14,855 nt of DNA from JBMNOZ01 sp050943335 (GCA_050943335.1 JBMNOZ010000026.1:1-14855); one strand, 5' to 3'. Positions 1 through 7,555 are shown, numbered from the stretch's first letter. The notes: generated by a model not told the origin, from the letters alone. Translations and numbers: made by a program.

Positions 1-231
1 ATAAAGCTCAAAGTTTGTGGAATGTGTTTTAGGCGTAGAGAATATTTTTCTTTGCCGGCGAAGATCTTTGGCTTTCTTTTCTAACTGGGCACGGAGTGCC
101 TTCTTCTCTTTTTCTAGCTGCTCTAAAAGATCCATCAAGACTCTCCTGCTTAGACGGAGATTTTCAAGCTGTTTTTCAAGTTCAGCAACTCTTTTTTTTA
201 AAAAGTTGATTTCCTCGTCTCTTGTGTTCAC
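1..231 (-). CDS. Small coiled-coil protein, partial (N-terminal 77 residues)
   Basis: A minus-strand frame starts with GTG at 231 and stays open for 77 codons to the left edge, so only the N-terminus is visible. A GGGAG ribosome site (complement of 240-244) lies 8 bases upstream. A nearer ATG is followed at once by a stop, which favours the GTG. Residues 4-60 are rich in Glu, Lys, Arg and Leu with heptad-like spacing (EINFLKKRVAELEKQLENL, then LSRRVLMDLLEQLEKEKKAL), as in a continuous coiled coil. Residues 60-77 are basic and polar. No signal peptide or membrane segment is seen. From memory, similar short coiled-coil proteins with an L-R-x-S-R-R-V-L-M core occur in Peptococcaceae, but I know no function for them. 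It follows the PHP-domain gene by 83 bases on the same strand and may share its transcript. Confidence 0.7.
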   Translation of the reverse strand, partial: MNTRDEEINFLKKRVAELEKQLENLRLSRRVLMDLLEQLEKEKKALRAQLEKKAKDLRRQRKIFSTPKTHSTNFELY

Positions 232-314
232 TATTTCATCTCCCAATAAATATCCTTTTTTCTATTTTATACTTTCTAAGCATTTTTTAGTCTTGATTTC
301 CGTTTGAATAGTTT

Positions 315-1154
315 TTATACCTTAGCTCTAGCTTCATTAAGCTGCTCTAAGACCTCCAGTCCAACCCCCCAGGCCCCGATCTTTATGCCCGGTTTCACTC
401 CCTCCCCATGAAAATCCGAACCGCCTGTGGCAATTAAGTTCATGTCTATAGCTAGTTCCCTAAGCCGCTCTACCTCCGCTGGGGAATGATCGGGATGCTC
501 AACTTCTATGCCCTGCAACCCTTCGCAAATAAAATTTTTTATTTCCTTTTCCGAGACCTGTGATCCGGGATGGGCTAAAACCGCAACCCCGCCTGATTTT
601 CTTATAATTTGAATCGCTGTGGAGGGAGAAAGTTTCTCCCTCGGCACATAAGCCGAACCCCCTAATCTTAAATAATCAGTAAAAGCCTCTCGAAAGTCTT
701 CTACATAGCCAGCTTCAAACATCGCCTTGGCTATATGAGGGCGTCCTACTGATTCCCCTTTCGCAAAACTCAAAACCTTCTGAAAGGGAATTTCTATGCC
801 GAGTTTTCTAAGTTTTTCTAGAATCTCCTTACTCCGCGCTATTCTTTTTTTTTGCAGCTCGAGCAGTTTTTCTTTGAGATAAGAGCTATTGTCATCCAAG
901 CCTAAACCGAGAACATGGATTTCCTTTTCTGGGCCCTCAGTATTAATTTCAATGCCCTTGACTAAGATTAAACCGGTTTCCTGAGCTTTAATTTCAGCTT
1001 CTTTTAAGCCGCTTATGGTGTCATGATCGGTAATGGCCAAGGCTTTAAGCCCTGATTTTGCCGCCAGTTGCACTACTCCCGCAGGCGTTAGTTCGCCATC
1101 CGAAGCTGTGGTATGACAATGAAGGTCAGCTTCATAGAGAAGATTTTTAAGCAT
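315..1154 (-). CDS. PHP-domain metal-dependent phosphoesterase (TrpH/YciV type)
   Basis: 279 residues, close to the usual length of TrpH/YciV-type PHP proteins. The N-terminus has D-L-H12-C-H14-T-T-A-S-D-G, then I-T-D43-H44-D45-T, later a conserved E in G-I-E-I, LAHPG near residue 195, and GSDFH at 245-249. These are the ordered metal-ligand motifs of the PHP superfamily, which binds two or three metal ions and hydrolyses phosphoesters. Studied members degrade 3',5'-nucleoside bisphosphates (pAp) or short oligonucleotides from the 5' end. Which applies here cannot be read from sequence. No signal peptide is present, so it should be cytoplasmic. The ATG at 1154 has AAAGGAG five bases upstream. 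It starts 32 bases after the dipeptidase stop, which suggests one transcript. Family assignment is firm; substrate is inference. Confidence 0.9.
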   Translation of the reverse strand: MLKNLLYEADLHCHTTASDGELTPAGVVQLAAKSGLKALAITDHDTISGLKEAEIKAQETGLILVKGIEINTEGPEKEIHVLGLGLDDNSSYLKEKLLELQKKRIARSKEILEKLRKLGIEIPFQKVLSFAKGESVGRPHIAKAMFEAGYVEDFREAFTDYLRLGGSAYVPREKLSPSTAIQIIRKSGGVAVLAHPGSQVSEKEIKNFICEGLQGIEVEHPDHSPAEVERLRELAIDMNLIATGGSDFHGEGVKPGIKIGAWGVGLEVLEQLNEARAKV

Positions 1155-1186
1155 CTTTACTCCTTTAAAAATTTAATCCCCCTAAT

Positions 1187-2149
1187 TTAGTGTAATACCG
1201 TGTTTAAAACTCTTAGAAAATTACCATGGCTTATTTTTTTTATTTCTTCGGTGCTGAATCCAACTTCAAAAAGCTTTTCGACCAGATCCGGAAATTTGGA
1301 AGCGTCCTCTAAACCTCTGGGAGGTTCGGAAATACCGTCAAAATCTGATCCGAAAGCGACATTATCCACTCCCGCAGTTTCAGCAATATAACAAATATGT
1401 TTTACAACATCATCTATAGATGCTTGACCATCCGGGCTAAGAAAATCCTGACAAAAATTCACGCCTATAACTCCCTGATTTTCGGCTAAGGCTTTCAACT
1501 GCTGATCATTTAAATTCCTCGGGTGATCGCATAGAGTTCGAGCACAAGAGTGAGAAGCGATAATAGGTTGAGTAGTATGGTTAATTACATCCCAAAAACC
1601 CGCCTCATTAAGATGAGAAACATCGATCATTATTCCTAGCTCATTCATCCTTTTTATTACTTGAAAGCCAAAATTAGATAATCCTCCTCGACTTAAACTC
1701 TCCCCAACGCCGTCAGCAATAGCGTTTCGTTCATTCCAAGTCAGGCCAATGCTCCTTACCCCGAGGCGGTAAATTAAATCCACCATGAACAAATCCGTTC
1801 CCAGAATTTCGCCGCCCTCAATATTTAGAACCAATCCCAGGCGATCTGTAACCTCTATAGTCTTTAAATCCTGACAAGTCTTCACTAAAAAGACCTGAGC
1901 CGAGTTTTGGTCAATGAATTTCAGAGCCTTTTCTAGATGTTCTAACCCCCTGCGCATTGCCGAGTAAGGTTTATATTCACTCTCTATATAAGCCGCAAAG
2001 AACTGTAAACGAATACGGGCTTGCTTTGCTTTCTCCAAATCCCAATGCCCAAATCCTTCTGAACTTATTAAATCCCGTTTGCCGGCCGTTAAATCACCCA
2101 GGCTATCACAGTGACCGTCGGCAACCCATATATTTGTTAATCCTTCCAA
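1187..2149 (-). CDS. Membrane dipeptidase (renal dipeptidase, peptidase family M19)
   Basis: 320 residues, the normal length for bacterial M19 enzymes, which are zinc enzymes that cleave dipeptides, often with mixed stereochemistry. The expected metal ligands are visible in order: H13-C-D15 (DGHCD), E111 in NIEGGE, H179 in DVSHL and H200 in ASHSCAR. HPRNLND (209-215) and GSDFDG (267-272) are also family signatures. There is no N-terminal signal or hydrophobic anchor, so despite the family name this form is probably cytoplasmic. The start is TTG at 2149, with AGGAG 8 bases upstream; no better start exists nearby. It lies just below the spoVS terminator with only about 32 bases between, and I see no promoter there. 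Expression may depend on read-through. Actual substrates are unknown. Confidence 0.92.
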   Translation of the reverse strand: MEGLTNIWVADGHCDSLGDLTAGKRDLISSEGFGHWDLEKAKQARIRLQFFAAYIESEYKPYSAMRRGLEHLEKALKFIDQNSAQVFLVKTCQDLKTIEVTDRLGLVLNIEGGEILGTDLFMVDLIYRLGVRSIGLTWNERNAIADGVGESLSRGGLSNFGFQVIKRMNELGIMIDVSHLNEAGFWDVINHTTQPIIASHSCARTLCDHPRNLNDQQLKALAENQGVIGVNFCQDFLSPDGQASIDDVVKHICYIAETAGVDNVAFGSDFDGISEPPRGLEDASKFPDLVEKLFEVGFSTEEIKKISHGNFLRVLNTVLH

Positions 2150-2181
2150 TTTATTTTCTCCTATTATTTTTTATTTATAAG

Positions 2182-2212
2182 AAAATTGAAAAAGCCTGTC
2201 TTTTAGACAGGC
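2182..2212 (-). terminator. Rho-independent terminator after spoVS
   Basis: Perfect 7-bp stem (GCCTGTC at 2194-2200 with GACAGGC at 2206-2212) and a 5-base loop. On the minus strand the stem is followed by TTTTTCAATTTTC. It begins 15 bases past the spoVS stop codon, the right place and orientation to end the spoVS transcript. Confidence 0.9.
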
Positions 2213-2227
2213 CTCGACCAAAAATCA

Positions 2228-2488
2228 TTATCGAGGTTCAACAATCAATTTTATTGCTGTCCTTTCCTCCCCCTCAATCTCTATATCTGTGAATGCAGGA
2301 ATACAAACTAAGTCTAGACCACTTGGAGCAACAAATCCTCTGGCAATAGCAACGGCTTTCACAGCCTGATTAAGGGCCCCTGCACCAATTGCCTGTAATT
2401 CTGCCCCCCCTTTTTCCCTGAGCACACCAGCCAGAGCACCGGCAACTGAATTAGGGCTCGATTTAGCTGAGACTTTTAAAACATCCAT
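2228..2488 (-). CDS. spoVS: Stage V sporulation protein S
   Basis: 86 residues, exactly the usual size of this very conserved small protein. It begins MDVLKVSAKSSPNSVAGALAG, carries GAGALNQAVKAVAIARGF in the centre, and ends near IEIEGEERTAIKLIVEPR, all characteristic. SpoVS is an Alba-like, probably nucleic-acid-binding protein. In Bacillus subtilis it is made early in sporulation under sigma-H and affects septation and later coat and spore development. The ATG at 2488 has GGAGG 9 bases upstream. It has its own sigma-H type promoter (2552-2578) and its own terminator, so it can be expressed apart from ymdB upstream. Its presence is the clearest sign that the host forms endospores, although spoVS homologues also occur in a few non-sporulating bacteria. 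Confidence 0.97.
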   Translation of the reverse strand: MDVLKVSAKSSPNSVAGALAGVLREKGGAELQAIGAGALNQAVKAVAIARGFVAPSGLDLVCIPAFTDIEIEGEERTAIKLIVEPR

Positions 2489-2551
2489 TGTTTTATACCT
2501 CCGATCTCATTCTCGCTCCTATGTATCTACTCCTGTTTTTTATTATATAGT

Positions 2552-2578
2552 ATTCTAGTAGTTGCATAAAAATCCTCT
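2552..2578 (-). promoter_or_regulatory. Sigma-H type promoter of spoVS
   Basis: On the minus strand AGGATTT (2576-2570, preceded by AG) is followed after 14 bases by GAAT (2555-2552). This fits the Bacillus sigma-H pattern RnAGGAwWW, 11-12 bases, RnnGAAT, except that the R position is C. B. subtilis spoVS is known to be sigma-H dependent. A TATAAT lies a few bases downstream but lacks a good -35 for sigma-A. Confidence 0.7.
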
Positions 2579-2614
2579 TTTATATTTAAACTTTAGTAAA
2601 ATCTCAACTTCCGG

Positions 2615-3391
2615 TCAAATAAACCTTTGAACAGGAATAATACTTTCAGCTTTCCCGGTTTTCTTATCAACCTCAACTACAACCCCATTAATTTGTTTAA
2701 CACCGCCCGCAACCTCAAACCGGGCAGGCATTTGAGTTATGAACTTGTTAATAACAATTTCCTTTTTTACTCCTAATACAGAATCCCTCGGCCCAGTCAT
2801 TCCAACATCTGTAATATAAGCTGTCCCTTGGTCAAGTATACGAGCATCAGCCGTTTGGACATGGATGTGAGTCCCGAGGACAGCAGTTACTTTACCGTTT
2901 AAAAACCATCCCATCGCCACTTTTTCGGAGGTCGCCTCAGCGTGAAAGTCGACGAAAATAATTGGAGTCTCAGCACTTAAGGTATTTATAATGCTCATTA
3001 CCGAAATAAAAGGGTTTTCCAAGGGGGGCAAAAAAACCTGGCCTGATAAATTGATGACTCCAATTTTAACTCCATTGCGGGTAATAATTCCATAACCTTT
3101 CCCAGGAACACCTTGGGGATAATTTGCCGGCCTAAGAAGGTAGTTTTCATTATCGATAAACTTTATGATTTCTTTTTGATCCCAAACATGGTTACCCATA
3201 GTCAGAAAGTCGATTCCTCCGGCAAATAGCTCTTCCGCTGTTTGTTTCGTCAGACCGCGGCCGCCAGAGGCATTTTCTGCATTGGCAATTACCAAACCAA
3301 AACCATATTCCTCCCGAAGTTCCGGCAATAATTTATAAACAATATCCCTCCCAGGTCTACCGACTATATCACCGATAAAAAAAACGCGCAT
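2615..3391 (-). CDS. ymdB: Metallophosphodiesterase YmdB (TIGR00282 family)
   Basis: 258 residues, a typical length. All residues that form the two-iron site in studied YmdB proteins are present at the same numbers: D8 (GDIVGRPGR), E39 and N40 (NAENASGG), N67 and H68 (GNHVWD), H150 (VDFHAEATSEK), H175 and H177 (GTHIHVQTAD). The B. subtilis protein hydrolyses 2',3'- and 3',5'-cyclic nucleotides and influences motility, biofilm formation and colony-to-colony nanotubes; it sits directly after rny there. The ATG at 3391 has AGAGGAG about 9 bases upstream. It follows the unknown gene by 24 bases, so the two are probably co-transcribed. Cytoplasmic, no signal peptide. Family assignment is secure; the signalling role is taken from Bacillus. 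Confidence 0.96.
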   Translation of the reverse strand: MRVFFIGDIVGRPGRDIVYKLLPELREEYGFGLVIANAENASGGRGLTKQTAEELFAGGIDFLTMGNHVWDQKEIIKFIDNENYLLRPANYPQGVPGKGYGIITRNGVKIGVINLSGQVFLPPLENPFISVMSIINTLSAETPIIFVDFHAEATSEKVAMGWFLNGKVTAVLGTHIHVQTADARILDQGTAYITDVGMTGPRDSVLGVKKEIVINKFITQMPARFEVAGGVKQINGVVVEVDKKTGKAESIIPVQRFI

Positions 3392-3415
3392 ACAAGTAAT
3401 CTCCTCTAAGAATAA

Positions 3416-3934
3416 TCAGCAGTTATATACTAATACCTTCCCATTTTCCCGAAGGGCCGTAAGACTTTTATCCGTTCCATTGGCCCGTAAAGCTGCAAGC
3501 ATGTGATTGATTACCTCATCCTGAAATATTATTTCATCTTCGGGCAACTCGCCCTCGTCAATTATCAGTCCTTTACCGCTCTTCGTTTTTATAAACTCCA
3601 CAATCAGGTTAATTTCACTTTTAGTAATGGTCCGAAGATCCCGGACAACAACGATTATATCGAATTCTCGTTCCTGCTTTTCTATACTCAAGAAATTCAT
3701 TTTCCGGCCTTCAATACTGTGAAACAATTCCAAAGCTTCGGTAAGTTCCTTTTTTAGTTGTTCAAAAGGGCATTCTTTCGTCACCAGAAATTTAAGAACC
3801 AAAGTCTGCTGTTCTTGGGAACATTTAATTGTCCCCACCTCCGGATAACGTAAGAGTATGGATACTAATAAACCGGTACCGTAATTAAAATGGTTAGAAT
3901 CAAAACTTGGTGCATTAGAGGCTAAGGCTGTCAT
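3416..3934 (-). CDS. Unrecognised 172-residue protein between rny and ymdB
   Basis: I do not recognise this family. I choose ATG at 3934, which has GAAAGG about 9 bases upstream. A TTG at 3952 would add six residues but overlaps that ribosome site and has none of its own. The protein is soluble, with no signal, membrane segment or metal motif. It has an N-terminal hydrophobic helix-like stretch (GTGLLVSILLRYPEVGTIKC), alternating beta-like segments (QTLVLKFLV; FDIIVVVRDLRTITKSEINLIVEFI) and an acidic linker (EGELPEDEIIFQDEV) before a C-terminal helix. This layout suggests a small alpha/beta domain. Its place between rny and ymdB, only 24 bases ahead of ymdB, hints at a role in RNA turnover or cyclic-nucleotide signalling, but that is inference from context alone. 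B. subtilis has no gene at this spot. Confidence 0.8.
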   Translation of the reverse strand: MTALASNAPSFDSNHFNYGTGLLVSILLRYPEVGTIKCSQEQQTLVLKFLVTKECPFEQLKKELTEALELFHSIEGRKMNFLSIEKQEREFDIIVVVRDLRTITKSEINLIVEFIKTKSGKGLIIDEGELPEDEIIFQDEVINHMLAALRANGTDKSLTALRENGKVLVYNC

Positions 3935-4064
3935 AGTATTAACCCTTTCCAAAAATATAATTTCTTAAAATAACTTGTCTACTATCTTCTTCAACATAAG
4001 ACAAAATTCCTTCCCCGGCAAGTTAGTAAATAAGATTTCCAGAGAAAGGCTTTTAAAATTATGA

Positions 4065-4092
4065 GGAGACTCAAAAAATTTTTTGAGACTCC
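4065..4092 (-). terminator. Hairpin after rny, possible weak terminator or processing site
   Basis: A 28-base near-palindrome (GGAGACTCAAAAAA against TTTTTTGAGACTCC) pairs at 13 of 14 positions. It starts 23 bases after the rny stop on the minus strand. What follows on that strand (CTCATAATTTTAAAA) is not a clean T-run, though the stem itself contains six U:A pairs. It may give partial termination between rny and the unknown gene or stabilise the rny 3' end. Confidence 0.5.
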
Positions 4093-4115
4093 CGTGATTT
4101 TCATTTTTCATATTT

Positions 4116-5657
4116 TTATTTAGCGTATTCTACCGCTCTGGTTTCCCGAATAACAACTACTTTAATTTGTCCAGGATACTCAAGCTCTTCTTCAATCCGT
4201 TTGGATATGTCATGAGCAATCCTTGGAGCAAGAGCATCGTCAATCTTTTCAGGGTTGACAATGATTCGAATTTCTCTTCCCGCTTGAATAGCATATGACT
4301 TTTCAACACCGGCAAAAGTTTCGGCGATTTCTTCCAGCTTTTGCAAACGTTTGATATACGTTTCTAAAGTCTCCCTACGGGCCCCGGGTCTTGCGGCTGA
4401 GACCGCATCCGCCGCCGCCACGAGTACGGAAACTATTGTTTTTGATTCTGTATCCCCATGATGGGCTTCAATGGCGTGAATTACATCCCACGATTCTTTG
4501 TATTTTTTGCAAATATCAACACCGATTTGCACATGAGTACCTTCTGTATCGTGATCAACGGCTTTTCCGATGTCATGCAGAAGCCCTGCTCTTTTTGCAG
4601 TTTGAACATCTACTTCCAATTCGGCGGCCATTAAGCCTGCCAAATGAGAAACCTCGATAGAATGTTGTAAAACATTCTGCCCGTAGCTTGTCCTGTAACG
4701 CAGGCGACCCAAAAGCTTAATTAATTCCGGATGTAAACCGTGCACTCCGGTTTCAAAAGTTGCTTGTTCTCCTTCCTCGCGGATTTTTTGATCAATTTCT
4801 TTCTGTGCTTTTTCAACCATCTCTTCAATTCTGGCCGGGTGAATACGCCCATCAAGTATCAATTTTTCAAGTGCTACTTTTGCAATCTCTCTTCTAATCG
4901 GATCAAAACCGGAAAGAATAACTGCCTCTGGAGTATCGTCAATAATTAGATCAATACCTGTTAAGGTTTCTAAAGCTCTAATATTGCGACCCTCACGGCC
5001 AATAATTCTTCCTTTCATTTCCTCATTAGGTAAGGCCACCACCGAAACCGTGCTTTCTGCCACATGGTCCGCTGCACAGCGATGAATGGCGAGAGAGATA
5101 ATATCTTTGGCGCGTTTTTCGGCCTCTTCTTTGGCCCGAGTTTCAATTTCCTTAATCATAATTGCGGATTCATAACGCACTTCATCTTCTACAGCTTTTA
5201 ATAAGATCTGTTTTGCTTCCTCCGGCGTTAACCCCGACAATCTTTCTAATTCCGCAATCTGTTTAGCTAGTAAATCGCTTAATTCTCTCTTTTGTTTTTC
5301 AACATCAGCTTCTTTGCGTTGCAGGTTTTCCTCACGGCGTTCTAAGACTTCAACTTTTCTTTCCAATGTTTCCTCTTTTTGAAGCACTCGCCGTTCCAGT
5401 CTTTGAAGCTCATTTCTCCTTTCCCTGATTTCTTTATCCATATCATTTCGGATTTGCATGACTTCTTCTTTTGCTTCCACTATTGCTTCTCTTTTTTTGG
5501 CTTCAGCCTCTACTGTGGCATTTTGCTTTATCCTTTTGGCTTCAATCTCGGCCGAACCAATGGTTTTCTCGGCAAGTATTTTCCGTGTGACCCATCCTAC
5601 CAGAACTCCGATTATTAATCCGATTAAGACTAAAATAATTCCAAATGTTAATTCCAA
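4116..5657 (-). CDS. rny: Ribonuclease Y
   Basis: 513 residues, the normal length for RNase Y, the membrane-anchored endonuclease that starts decay of many mRNAs in Firmicutes. Domains in order: an N-terminal transmembrane helix (about 4-25), a long charged coiled coil (about 35-185), a KH domain with GRIIGREGRNIRALE (216-230), and an HD domain with H332 (QHSIEVSHLAG) and the catalytic pair H361-D362 (LLHDIGKAVDHD). The C-terminal VVIRETRAVEYAK ending is also typical. The start is TTG at 5657 with AGGGGGTG 7 bases upstream, and it places the membrane helix at the very N-terminus as expected. It has its own promoter about 220 bases upstream and a terminator-like hairpin in the leader, so it may be regulated apart from recA-recX. 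Confidence 0.98.
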   Translation of the reverse strand: MELTFGIILVLIGLIIGVLVGWVTRKILAEKTIGSAEIEAKRIKQNATVEAEAKKREAIVEAKEEVMQIRNDMDKEIRERRNELQRLERRVLQKEETLERKVEVLERREENLQRKEADVEKQKRELSDLLAKQIAELERLSGLTPEEAKQILLKAVEDEVRYESAIMIKEIETRAKEEAEKRAKDIISLAIHRCAADHVAESTVSVVALPNEEMKGRIIGREGRNIRALETLTGIDLIIDDTPEAVILSGFDPIRREIAKVALEKLILDGRIHPARIEEMVEKAQKEIDQKIREEGEQATFETGVHGLHPELIKLLGRLRYRTSYGQNVLQHSIEVSHLAGLMAAELEVDVQTAKRAGLLHDIGKAVDHDTEGTHVQIGVDICKKYKESWDVIHAIEAHHGDTESKTIVSVLVAAADAVSAARPGARRETLETYIKRLQKLEEIAETFAGVEKSYAIQAGREIRIIVNPEKIDDALAPRIAHDISKRIEEELEYPGQIKVVVIRETRAVEYAK

Positions 5658-5707
5658 ACAGTTTCACCCCCTAATTCCAATTATAAAACTTCGTATCAAA
5701 TAGACAT

Positions 5708-5733
5708 TAAAAAAAACTGGCTGGACCAGTCCC
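5708..5733 (-). terminator. Terminator or attenuator in the rny leader
   Basis: On the minus strand ACTGG-TCCAG-CCAGT is followed by a run of eight T (counting the last stem base). The stem is 5 Watson-Crick pairs and can grow by three G:U pairs. It lies about 50 bases upstream of the rny start and downstream of the promoter at 5877-5905. It could either end recA-recX read-through or attenuate rny. Confidence 0.6.
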
Positions 5734-5934
5734 AATAGAAATATAACCTTTATAGTTAAAATTTCTCCAAAAAACAACTAAACTTACACCTATGTTAAAT
5801 ACTATTATGTTTAAGTTGCCAATTTATATAGAGAAAACCGTTTAAGGTTAAAATTTACTAGAAACAGTCCAATCTTAGTTTAATAAAACAGATATGCAAT
5901 GTCAAGTTCGTTTCAATATATAATTGTAAACTAT
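5734..5934 (-). promoter_or_regulatory. rny upstream leader with sigma-A promoter
   Basis: TTGACA (5905-5900, minus strand) is followed after 17 bases by TAAACT (5882-5877, four of six matches to TATAAT). It begins about 30 bases past the recX stop. Between this promoter and the hairpin at 5708-5733 lie about 140 AT-rich bases with no ORF. I recognise no riboswitch class in them. The 277-base gap between recX and rny holds nothing else I can identify. Confidence 0.6.
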
Positions 5935-6462
5935 CTAAAGCCGTTCTTTCTCTATTTTTTCCTTTAAAATCTCACTAAGAACAGCGTATACCACCTCAGA
6001 ACGATAACCGCGATACAATAGTTTGTTCCCTACTTTTCTGTATAAGTAGGTTTTAGGCGAGATATTATTATATTTTGGATTTTTACAATAGTTTTGCCTC
6101 CATTTTTGATATTCTTTAGAACATAGAACATCCGCTAATTTTAAACAATTTTGATATTCTAACTCTTCCGGATAAATTTTCTCGAGAAGTTCTCTAATGA
6201 TTTCTTTATCGATTCCGACTTTTAGGAGCTTGGTATAAATCCTTTGCGCAGAAAGTTCTTTCTTTCTCGTTTTTATAAACGTCCGCGCATAGGAGTAATC
6301 ATCTAAATAACCCCAGGCAATCAACTTTTTAATTGCAACCCCTATCTCCTCAGATTTATATCCCTTATTTCTAAGTTTTTGCTCCAGTTGGAAAACTGTC
6401 AAAGGCCTCCTGCTTAAAAAACTCAAGGCTACGGATAAGGGGGAGCTCTTGGGTTTATTCAT
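5935..6462 (-). CDS. recX: Regulatory protein RecX
   Basis: 175 residues, within the wide family range. It shows the RecX three-helix repeat pattern: LSRRPLTVFQLEQKLRNKGYKSEEIGVAIKKLIAWGYLDDYSYARTFI near the N-terminus, then a second repeat (QRIYTKLLKVGIDKEIIRELL) and a degenerate third (NKLLYRGYRSEVVYAVLSEIL). RecX binds RecA filaments and limits or tunes their activity in recombination and the SOS response. Its ATG at 6462 lies inside the end of recA, an 8-base overlap, so translation is probably coupled and transcription shared from the LexA-controlled recA promoter. The third repeat region is Lys/Tyr rich and less conserved, which is common in this family. Confidence 0.93.
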   Translation of the reverse strand: MNKPKSSPLSVALSFLSRRPLTVFQLEQKLRNKGYKSEEIGVAIKKLIAWGYLDDYSYARTFIKTRKKELSAQRIYTKLLKVGIDKEIIRELLEKIYPEELEYQNCLKLADVLCSKEYQKWRQNYCKNPKYNNISPKTYLYRKVGNKLLYRGYRSEVVYAVLSEILKEKIEKERL

Positions 6463-7501
6463 TGTCTGCTTCCGGACTGTGATCTGCGGGGAGTTCGTTC
6501 TCCTTCGCCCCGCCGAGTATTAATTGACGGATCTTGTTTTCAATTTCCAGAGCTATATCAGGGTTCTGCCGTAAAAACTCCTTCACATTTTCCCTTCCCT
6601 GGCCGAGTCTTTCCCCGTTGTAAGAGTACCAAGAGCCGGATTTTTGTAATACTTCGGTCTGGGCACCAATATCAATAATGTTGCCCTCTCTTGAAATACC
6701 TTCCCCATAAATTAAATCAAAATCAGCAATGCTAAAGGGCGGGGCTACTTTATTCTTAACAATTTTAACCCGCGTCCGATTCCCAATAATATCCTGCCCT
6801 TGTTTAATGGCATCCTGTCTTTTGACTTCCATTCGGATAGAAGAATAGAATTTTAAAGCCCGGCCCCCGGTTGTTGTTTCCGGATTTCCAAACATAATCC
6901 CTACTTTTTCCCTTATTTGATTAATAAAGATAACGCAAGTTCTACTTTTGCTAATTGCTCCTGTAAGTTTCCGTAGGGCCTGAGACATTAAACGGGCATG
7001 CAACCCCATATGGGAATCACCCATTTCTCCTTCTATTTCCGCCCGGGGAACCAGAGCAGCGACGGAATCAATAACCACCACATCAATAGCCCCGCTACGA
7101 ACAAGAGCTTCACAGATTTCTAACGCTTGCTCCCCGGTATCCGGTTGGGAGACAAGCAAATCATCCACATTTACCCCTAAGGTTCTGGCATATATAGGGT
7201 CTAAAGCATGCTCCGCATCTATAAAAGCTGCTACTCCTCCTGTTTTTTGAGCCTCGGCAATAACATGTAAAGCAACTGTCGTTTTCCCTGAGGACTCTGC
7301 CCCAAAAATCTCGATTACTCTTCCCCTCGGAACCCCTCCTACCCCTAAAGCCAAATCCAAAGCCAGTGATCCGGTAGAGATCGTTTCCACTGATAATCGG
7401 GATGAAACTTCTCCCAATCTCATTATCGAACCTTTGCCGAATTGTCTTTCAATCTGGCTTAGAGCCATATCCAACGCTTTCAATTTTTCCGGAGTAGCCA
7501 T
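6455..7501 (-). CDS. recA: Recombinase RecA
   Basis: 348 residues, normal for RecA. The N-terminus KALDMALSQIERQFGKGSIMRLGE is canonical. Walker A is GAESSGKT (67-74), Walker B is VVVIDS (141-146), and the DNA-binding loop 2 region FINQIREKVGIMFGNPETTTGG is intact. The C-terminus is acidic (ADHSPEADNE), as usual. RecA forms filaments on single-stranded DNA, drives homologous recombination and triggers LexA self-cleavage. No intein or intron interrupts it. The ATG at 7501 has GAGGAGG 9 bases upstream. It has a strong promoter (7576-7603) overlapped downstream by a LexA box (7556-7569), so it should be SOS inducible. recX follows with an overlap and cinA precedes it, the common Firmicute arrangement. 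Confidence 0.99.
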   Translation of the reverse strand: MATPEKLKALDMALSQIERQFGKGSIMRLGEVSSRLSVETISTGSLALDLALGVGGVPRGRVIEIFGAESSGKTTVALHVIAEAQKTGGVAAFIDAEHALDPIYARTLGVNVDDLLVSQPDTGEQALEICEALVRSGAIDVVVIDSVAALVPRAEIEGEMGDSHMGLHARLMSQALRKLTGAISKSRTCVIFINQIREKVGIMFGNPETTTGGRALKFYSSIRMEVKRQDAIKQGQDIIGNRTRVKIVKNKVAPPFSIADFDLIYGEGISREGNIIDIGAQTEVLQKSGSWYSYNGERLGQGRENVKEFLRQNPDIALEIENKIRQLILGGAKENELPADHSPEADNE

Positions 7502-7555
7502 ATTTATAAAGCCTCCTCAACCTTTTACCTATATATCTAATATTTAGAAACTTTC

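Noticed and set aside
17..307. Plus-strand open frame of 96 codons at the left edge
   Set aside because: It is the antisense of the coiled-coil gene; its Phe/Ser/Leu-rich composition is what antisense of Lys/Glu codons gives.
3950..4020. AGGAATT ... GAAG as a second sigma-H promoter, or TTGCCG-17-TATGTT as sigma-A, ahead of the unknown gene
   Set aside because: The sigma-H spacing and -10 box do not fit and the sigma-A boxes each match only four of six bases, so support is too weak to call.
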